Source: Paguma larvata
Taxonomy: Eukaryota; Chordata; Mammalia; Carnivora; Viverridae
Length of the DNA stretch: 64,000 nucleotides
Direction of reading: 5' to 3'
Assembly: GCA_030068075.1 (NCBI GenBank)
Contig: CM057830.1
Coordinates: 27,250,247-27,314,246, forward strand
Every line of letters begins with the position of its first letter. Positions within the stretch are counted from its first letter, which is position 1. Both the position numbers and the translations under genes were made by a program. Below the pieces are notes generated by a model. That model saw only the letters and a program-made list of their open reading frames with translations. It was not told where the DNA came from and did no database searches. This document shows positions 57,668-64,000 of the stretch, piece by piece.

Positions 57668-58105
57668 ATGGGCACAAAAACTACAGTAGGTGACTGATGT
57701 CAGCTTCTTCTCACTGTATCAAGTCCTCAAAGAGGAACCCAAAACAAGAAGAACAAGAAAACCAGTTAAGTGGAAGCATGCAGTCAATATTTTTTTAACA
57801 GTCACATATGATAGAAACATAATGTGTTAAGATGACCTAACAGCTTTTCACATGTCTATGTGGAAATCATTACACCTCTATTTTTACAACAAAACAAATT
57901 ATACCTTGTAATGCTCAATTATACCTTGGATGACTGATTCCAAGCAGGCATACCCCTTCCCATTTTGGTCTATAATCCTCAATCATCTAAGCTTTAAAGC
58001 AGTTCTTTCAGAGCAGGCTGAAATACTGTCTCCCTATGAGTCCTCAGTAAGACAACAAATAAAGCATTTACCAGCCTACTTTGAGGTTAACTTTCTCAGT
58101 CAACA
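57668..58105 (+). mobile_element. LTR-like block, right copy
   Basis: Homologue of 50,231-50,648: starts TGGGCAC, ends GTCAACA, and keeps the poly(A) signal AATAAA (about 58,061) followed by the GCCTACTTTGAGGTTAAC U5-like end. The 98-codon frame at 57,930-58,226 crosses the LTR end and is not meaningful. Confidence 0.6.
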
Positions 58106-58477
58106 ATATCTAATTGAAAATGTAATTTTACCATGTAATATGGTAAAAGATTCATTCAATTCAGGAAATTCTTGGGTCTGTTGCTCACAAAATATGGAAA
58201 CACATGATCATAATTGTGTAATTTAAGATCATAAAAGGCATCTGGTCTCAATCTCCAGTATATAAAGAGATTTAATGTGTTCATTGAAGAGTTACATTTC
58301 TTATTGTCTTGGAAGTATCACTTTTTTTGTAATTAAAGATAAATAATATATCCTTTTTTGAACAAGCAATCAGTATTTTGTTAAAAGCTTTGTAAAAGCA
58401 ATGTATTCTTTTTTTAAATAATCAGTGTTATTAGGGTTATGTCTTAAAGATCGCTTATGGATTTCTAAGAAGAGTTT
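58106..58477. other. Unassigned AT-rich sequence
   Basis: No gene or recognisable repeat seen. Confidence 0.4.
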
Positions 58478-58695
58478 CTTTTAACATTTATTTAATTTTG
58501 AGAGAGAGAGAGAGAGAGAGAGAGCGAGCACAAGTTGGGGAGAGGCCCACAGAGAGGGAGACACAGAATCTGAAAAAGGCTCTAGGCTCTGAGCTGTTAG
58601 CAAAGAACTCAATACAGGGCTTGAACCCATGAACCACAAGATCATGACTTGAGCCAAAATCAGAAGCTCAACCAACTTGGCCATCCAGGTGTCCC
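58478..58695 (-). mobile_element. Felid tRNA-Lys SINE
   Basis: (GA)n tract at 58,499-58,524; head ends CATCCAGGTGTCCC. Target duplication unclear. Confidence 0.93.
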
Positions 58696-59642
58696 TGAAA
58701 TTCTATTTAATTTAAATAAATAGCTTCTTCCTGGATATCAAGTAATTTAAATACTTTGAAACCATTTTAACTTTTTGAAAACAACTGATTTATTTCTGTA
58801 TCAGTGAAATGTATTATATACTCTTTAATTTTCTTAAAAAAATAATAGAATAATTACTCTGAAATCTGTATTTTGTTTGCCATGGGCAAAATGGACCACT
58901 TTAATGAAAAATAGAATAATCCAAATAGAAATGATTTGGGTAATTCTGATCAAAGAGGAAAACACAAAACAGAACAACAAGACAAACAAAAAGACAATCG
59001 TACTTCTTTATTTTTTTTTCATTTGGGAAGTATATGAAGTATAATCATAACAATAGGATATATATAGGTATATATGCATATACAAAAGTTCTGTACTTCA
59101 CAGAGGCCATCTTTGAAGTCTCTGTACTCCTTCTAAAGAAAACTCTTTTTGTTCAAAATATTTTTTTAATTCCTTGGAAATGTCTTATAAATCGGTGACA
59201 TGTGCTAGCTTTGTCATTCACATTTTCAAGAGGTAAAGTTCTGTATAACCTTAGGTTATTTCTATGAATCCACTTCATTTCAAGAAATGATTGTTAGTAA
59301 TCACTGAGCACTTTCCAAAGAATGAATGACTGGCTCCTTTCAGCATGTCCAAAACAGAATTTTCACAAATTGTATTGAGATCAGAATCTCTGTTAAACTG
59401 AGTGTAAAGTCCTGCATGGGGATCCTTATATAGCCATTTTATGTAAAATTTACATGTAATTGTTTAAGAAATGAAACAACCCAACACAATAATACCTACT
59501 ATACTATAAAGGTATGCTAATATTGAAGCTGATTATTTTTGAAACGAACCACACTTATTTTAATGCTGAATAATAATAAATATTTCCAGTTCTATCAGTA
59601 AGGTATTATCATTCCACACAAGTAACAGGATTTCTGGCAATT
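58696..59642. other. Unassigned AT-rich sequence
   Basis: No supported gene; a short (ATAT/GTAT) patch lies at 59,058-59,083. Confidence 0.45.
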
Positions 59643-59655
59643 AAGAGTAGCTTTT

Positions 59656-59867
59656 TAAAAATGTTTATTTATTTTTGAGAGAAATAGCTCACCTGTAGGT
59701 GTGCAAGTGGGGTAGAGGGAGAGAGAGAATCCTAAATAAGCTCCACACTCGGCACAGAGCCCAACGCTGGGGGCTCAATACCATTCCCACAAGATCATGA
59801 CCTAAGCTGTTAACAAGAGTCGGTCACTTAACCAGTTGCTTAACCAACTGACCCACACAGGTGCCCC
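59656..59867 (-). mobile_element. Felid tRNA-Lys SINE (second to land of a pair)
   Basis: Lies between AAGAGTAGCTTTT (59,643-59,655) and AAGACTAGCATTA (59,868-59,880). Head ends CACACAGGTGCCCC. Confidence 0.92.
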
Positions 59868-59880
59868 AAGACTAGCATTA

Positions 59881-60090
59881 AATGTCTATTTATTCCAAGA
59901 GAGAGAGAGAACGTGCACACATTTTTTTGGGGGGGAAGGGCAGAGAGAGAGAGATTTAAATCCCAAGCGGGCTCTGCACTGCCAGAGCAGAGCCTGAAGC
60001 GGGGCTCAATCCTACAACTATGACAGCACGACCTGAGCGGAAATCAAAAGTCTGATGCTTAACTGACTGAGCCTCCCAGTTGCCCGGCCT
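59881..60090 (-). mobile_element. Felid tRNA-Lys SINE (first to land of a pair)
   Basis: Head ends CCCAGTTGCCCGG. The outer target copy AAGAATAGCTTTT is at 60,091-60,103. A G-run GGGGGGG interrupts the body at about 59,929. Confidence 0.92.
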
Positions 60091-60103
60091 AAGAATAGCT
60101 TTT

Positions 60104-61499
60104 AAAGAAGATTTTAGAATTTTTTTTTCAGTAAATAAATAAGAGAATCAGGCTACTTAAATATTTTACTGAGGATAATGGCATTCAATTTACCTTTTTA
60201 AAATACAAATTCTTAAAGATCAATTTAAAAAGACCTCATTACTTTAAGAATATCTCAAATACCTAAACTTTTCAGTAACTGCTGCTGAGGGGTAATGACC
60301 ATGCAATGGTGATGGCATAGTGGATGCAAAATATTGTTCAGGGACATGTGAGTACAGAGCTTAATAGTTTTCCCACATAAAAATGTTCCCTTGTTGATGC
60401 TGAATTCCATCCAATGCTGGAAAAGCCCAGCACTTATTAACATACACTTTGTATTATTCATGAGTCCTCCCTAAATGGAGATGAACATGCTAAATATAAA
60501 AAGGCAATATAAAAACAACAATTGAGCTTACCAGTCTGGTGAGACACTATTTTGCACAGTTGTGTCACTGTAAACGGTGTGTCCTCTCAGGTCCCCTGGA
60601 AGCCAAAAGCAGCTTTGTTAAGTATCCTGCATCTGTGGACATCTTATTTCCAGTACAATTTGGAATCCTTAGCAAAATAAATCAGAAATTTATGTTAATG
60701 TTATTGAATAAGTATGGATTTATAATTTTCATGCTAATCTACAGTCTTCTACTCCAACTACTCACTGAATTATACTATAGGGAGAAAACATCCATCCACT
60801 GCTGCTTCTCATTAAGAGTTTGAGGGAAAGCTTAAACATGATGAATTCCTTGCTCTTTGAGGAGTGATTAAGTGGAACTTTCTGGTTACTTAGACTTCTC
60901 CAGTCCTTATGTTCACACTGAATTCTCTGCACTGTAGGTCCTTCAGTATTTATCTACACAATTTATCAGAAATAGTAGTTGATACACCTAATAGAAATAT
61001 TAGTTCCTAATCCAAAACAATGAAACACCGAAGAGTAAAATTATATTGAAAGAAAACTAAATTGAGAAATGGGTACAGATGAACTAAACTTTCTTAAAAA
61101 GCAAGATAAATTTAGTAAAAGAAGTAAGACAATAGATGAGCGATAAGACAGAATAAAAATTTTAAAGAAAATAACACAAGTAAAATATTAATATAAAATA
61201 TAATAGGAGATGACAAGATAAATAACAGAATGTACATAGCTGAAGAAACATTCGGTAATTTAAAAACCAGGCTGAGAAACTCCCCTGGACAAAAAAAAAT
61301 ATAAAAGAATAAATATTATAACAGAAAAGTTAAAAAATACACATGGAAGAGGTAGAAATTCCAAATCCAAATTACAGGAATCCTGGATAAAGAAAAAAAA
61401 ATGGAGAAATAAAAAAATATATATTTTTAAAATAGTGAGTATATGTTTCATAAAATGTAATTCAGAAATAAATGTATAGACTTGAGGAAAAATGTTTTT
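60104..61499. other. Unassigned AT-rich sequence
   Basis: About 1.4 kb with no recognisable gene. The 94-codon plus frame at 60,539-60,823 and the 91-codon minus frame at 61,260-61,535 lack known domains; the latter is driven by A-rich sequence. Confidence 0.45.
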
Positions 61500-62060
61500 T
61501 TCAGTGTTCAAGGTCAAGGGCTCTGAGGTGGCCAACCTGGAGCCGTCTCCCTTGTAACAAACAGTATCCAGGTGCAGATACTGATCTCCTTGGAAATGCT
61601 AGCCATGCAAAGCTGGGGAAGGACCACTGATAGTTGCTAGGGTAAGTTGCCATCATATAAAAACTTGCTGCACATAAATCCCAGTAGCAGGTGTTTTGTC
61701 CAGTCGGCTGCTTCTGGACTCCCAGTATGTAAGTTTCCTCAATAAACCTACGTCTTTTTTTAAATTTTTTTTTTTTTATATATTTGAGAGAGACAGAGAG
61801 ACACAGTGTGAGCGGGGAAGGGGCAGAGAGAGGGAGACACAGAATCTGAAGCAGGCTCCAGGCTCCGAGCTGTCAGCACAGAGCCTGATGGGAGGCTTGA
61901 ACTTCCAAGCAGTTAGATCATGACCTGAGCTGAAGTTGGACGCTTAACTGACTGAGTCACTCAGGCGCCCCTAAACCTATGTCTTGATCACTGTCTTCAG
62001 GTCTTTTCTTTGGCCTCACCAGACCACCATGCACCCTAAACTTAGGGTTTATGTGGTGCA
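61500..62060 (+). mobile_element. LTR remnant split by a SINE (tentative)
   Basis: A TATA-like CATATAAAAACTTG at about 61,654 and a poly(A) signal in CTCAATAAACCTA at 61,739-61,751 are followed, after the SINE, by TATGTCTTGATCACTGTCTTC. That order of promoter, poly(A) signal and short T-rich U5 is LTR-like. Family unknown and ends undefined. Confidence 0.45.
61757..61971 (-). mobile_element. Felid tRNA-Lys SINE
   Basis: 14-bp target duplication with one mismatch, TAAACCTACGTCTT at 61,743-61,756 and TAAACCTATGTCTT at 61,972-61,985. Near-consensus head ending CTCAGGCGCCCC. Confidence 0.96.
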
Positions 62061-62632
62061 GCTGAACAGAGTTGATTTTTGGTGATTTTGAGGATAGAAA
62101 ATTAGAACCTGAAATCTTTAATTTTCAATGGTATTGTCATTAAAATGTAAAATCATAATTAAAATATTTTTAGGAATTACAAGACCACAGGAAATTTGCC
62201 AAAAAAAAAAAAAACCTCCACGTAAAACACAACAGATTTTTAGAAAATTATTCCAATGAGAGGAAGGAAAAAATCTTTAGGTAATACTGCAAAACATCAG
62301 GCAGTAATTTTGAACAAACTTCTTGATGAATTTGGCTATTTAAAGAAATACAAATATATGTACCAAAGAGAAGACAGTATCTCCATAAAAAAGCCTTAAA
62401 ATTTATAAAATATTAACATACTATCAGTATGAGAGATAGGTGAGACTCCAGGAAATGAGAAGATGAGAAAATTCTTGGTTTTTAAGGAGCATTACTTACA
62501 TCATTTTTAAAGGTATGTTGTTTAAAAGAGAAACAAATAAATCCAAAGGTTTTTTATTACCAAAAAATCTGGTAAAAGTATACCTACGATTACCTTTAAG
62601 AACAAAAACTTACTGGAAAAACATAACAATCC

Positions 62633-63047
62633 TGTAGTGGATAGTCCGTGGTGCCTCCAGATCCTTCATTTTCAATACTGAAAACTCATTCCCAAGCTTT
62701 TGGGAATGTTAGTAGCTAATAGTTTGCAGGTGAATTTATCTGCTTATTATTTCCCTCAACTGAAGAGTGTTGTCTGAGGTCACACCCACAACCAATGATT
62801 GGTTAATGCAAAAACATAAAGACCCGGTTTCCTTCCCCAGCTTTGGACTATCCTGCAAGGTCCGTCCTAGACTCAGAGCTCTCCGTAAAACTGGCCAAGT
62901 CCTTTACTGTGACTGCATCACAGCCCATTTTGTCCCTCTGCTAAATACTAATTACTTAAGCCCCTCACAACTGACGATATTATGAGTAATTCCTGAATGC
63001 TAATCTCCGTCTCAGAGTCTCCTTTAAAGGGGATCTAAATTGCAACA
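62633..63047 (+). mobile_element. ERV-L-like LTR (5' LTR of a provirus)
   Basis: 415 bp, TGTAGTGGATAG ... TTGCAACA (TG...CA). It contains ACCAATGATTGGTTAATG (CCAAT/ATTGG element), ACATAAAGACCC as a weak TATA-like site, GACTGCATCACAGCCCA, and CCGTCTCAGAGTCTCC near the end. No AATAAA is seen between these, so the poly(A) signal appears lost. Assigned to the ERV-L group by remembered resemblance and by the sequence that follows. Confidence 0.68.
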
Positions 63048-63049
63048 GT

Positions 63050-63067
63050 TGGTGCCTGGATTGCTGC
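63050..63067 (+). other. Primer-binding-site-like sequence
   Basis: TGGTGCCTGGATTGCTGC lies 2 bp after the LTR end. A TGG start and a TGGTGCC opening fit the tRNA-Leu-type primer sites of ERV-L elements, with several changes. Confidence 0.55.
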
Positions 63068-64000
63068 TAGAAAGCAGATGCTAAGGTGAGACTTTAAAAC
63101 CGAACACCTGTGGCTCAGCTAGCAATGGGAGCCCCATCACTGGTGAAAGATGGAGCTCTGATAACACCTGCATCTGGTGGCATGCCAATGGTTAAAACGT
63201 GCAGCCATGGTAAACTGGAATGGTGTAACATGGAAGGGCATGCACTAACTGGGGTAATGTATCAGTCATACGATCAACTATAGAAGAATTAATAATTTTA
63301 AGAATAATGGATTTAGATGGCTGTTTTAGGGAGCAATAAATGCTAGAAAGAGACACTATGAAATGCTAAGAGTAATTAATCATAGTTGAAGGATAAGTGT
63401 GAAACTAAAAATGCCTAATTAGCATCACTAAAAAGTATTTAATTCCCTGCTAGAAGAGGGAAGAACAATTTGAGGACCAAGCCCAAAGCCAAGAGTAGCA
63501 GAGCTTAAGATTTATTTGACTGCTCAACCCAATCAGATCTGCTATGCAGGGTCAGGTCCCTTTTTGCAAAGAGTTGGATCCTAAGTATGCTATAGGAGAC
63601 ATCTAAATTAATGCACTCCATATTCCCTTGAATCCTTTGGGTATTTAGAAGAGGCCCACTCTTTCCTATTAAAGTCCATCATTTCCCCTTTGTCTGAAGA
63701 TGATGCAGAGCCTCTGCCTTATAAGCAAATATCATTCCCTTCATAATATATTTCTACCACTCATCCTAGTCACTAGATCAAAAACTGGAGTTAAGTTTCA
63801 TTATCACCTAGCCAGAGAAACACCGAGTTTCCTCAGAAAGAAGAGACCATATCCTAAAGGAGCTGCATGGCTGCATGGTCTAGCTACTATATACCAACAA
63901 GAGCCAGAGAAATATTTCTAGAACTGGATTCTGAATGTGCTGGATGAAGGGGATAGGAAGTCTGGGCATAAACTTGAATAAGCAAAAGTATATTTCCCAG
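63068..64000 (+). mobile_element. Decayed ERV-L-like internal region (runs off the right edge)
   Basis: Begins after the LTR and primer-like site and continues to the window end. The longest frame is 73 codons (63,700-63,921) without an identifiable motif. By position this should be the leader and gag region. No intact gag, protease or polymerase motif is visible in the part seen. Confidence 0.5.

Noticed and set aside
42540..58105. Assembly artefact (duplicated contig) as the cause of the paralogous copies
   Set aside because: The copies differ by roughly 20-30% and have different private insertions, far beyond haplotype difference or sequencing error.
1..64000. A novel defence, biosynthetic or other multi-gene system
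   Set aside because: No set of host coding genes is present. All substantial open frames are explained by transposable elements, LTRs or simple repeats.

Overview
The window looks like gene-poor, AT-rich mammalian nuclear DNA from a cat-family (felid) genome. The main evidence is about 30 copies of a ~200 bp tRNA-Lys-derived SINE. Most read GGGGCACCTGGGTGGCTCAG at the head, followed by a CT-rich tract and an AAATAAATAAACATTAAAAA tail, which is the felid form of the carnivore CAN SINE. A Tigger-type MITE with a carnivore-like sequence and L1 elements with carnivore-style 5'UTRs agree with this. I find no supported host protein-coding exon, no rRNA or functional tRNA gene, and no CRISPR or bacterial feature. 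Every long open frame I could explain lies in an L1, a retroviral LTR, a SINE or a simple repeat.

Layout. 1-2,497: two 5'-inverted L1s nested with a SINE. 2,498-7,276: largely unassigned sequence with one SINE. 7,277-9,893: a mosaic of L1 pieces in both orientations that are not in consensus order, closed by a 27-bp inverted repeat. 9,960-11,880: an ancient minus-strand L1 split by a TTTC/TTTTC repeat. 12,725-13,122: a MaLR-like LTR. 13,137-19,447 and ~21,040-26,661: two near-full-length but dead L1s in the same orientation, separated by a solo class-II-like LTR (19,603-20,703) with a 6-bp target duplication. The second L1 carries 26 uninterrupted copies of GGGAGAA in its 5'UTR. 28,300-34,180: a SINE-dense stretch with a MaLR-like LTR and an L1 3' fragment. 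35,190-41,730: an old L1 split by a younger L1 that is itself broken by five SINEs.

42,540-58,105 is the least conventional part. Two diverged direct copies of a ~3-4 kb AT-rich sequence each end, further downstream, in the same ~420-440 bp LTR-like block (50,231-50,648 and 57,668-58,105). Each copy has its own private insertions: LTRs and SINEs in the first, an L1 and an older-looking SINE in the second. The duplication therefore predates those insertions. Between the copies lie a TA-flanked Tigger-like MITE and a solo class-II-like LTR (51,362-52,221) whose start is a 100-bp unit repeated three times, bounded by CAAAAC target duplications.

58,106-64,000: unassigned sequence, a SINE pair sharing a three-copy target site, an LTR remnant split by a SINE, and at the right edge an ERV-L-like LTR, primer-binding-like site and start of a decayed internal region that leaves the window.

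Nothing here forms a working operon or pathway. The elements relate to each other by insertion order, and target-site duplications allow much of that order to be read directly. Names of repeat families are from memory of consensus sequences; no database search was possible.
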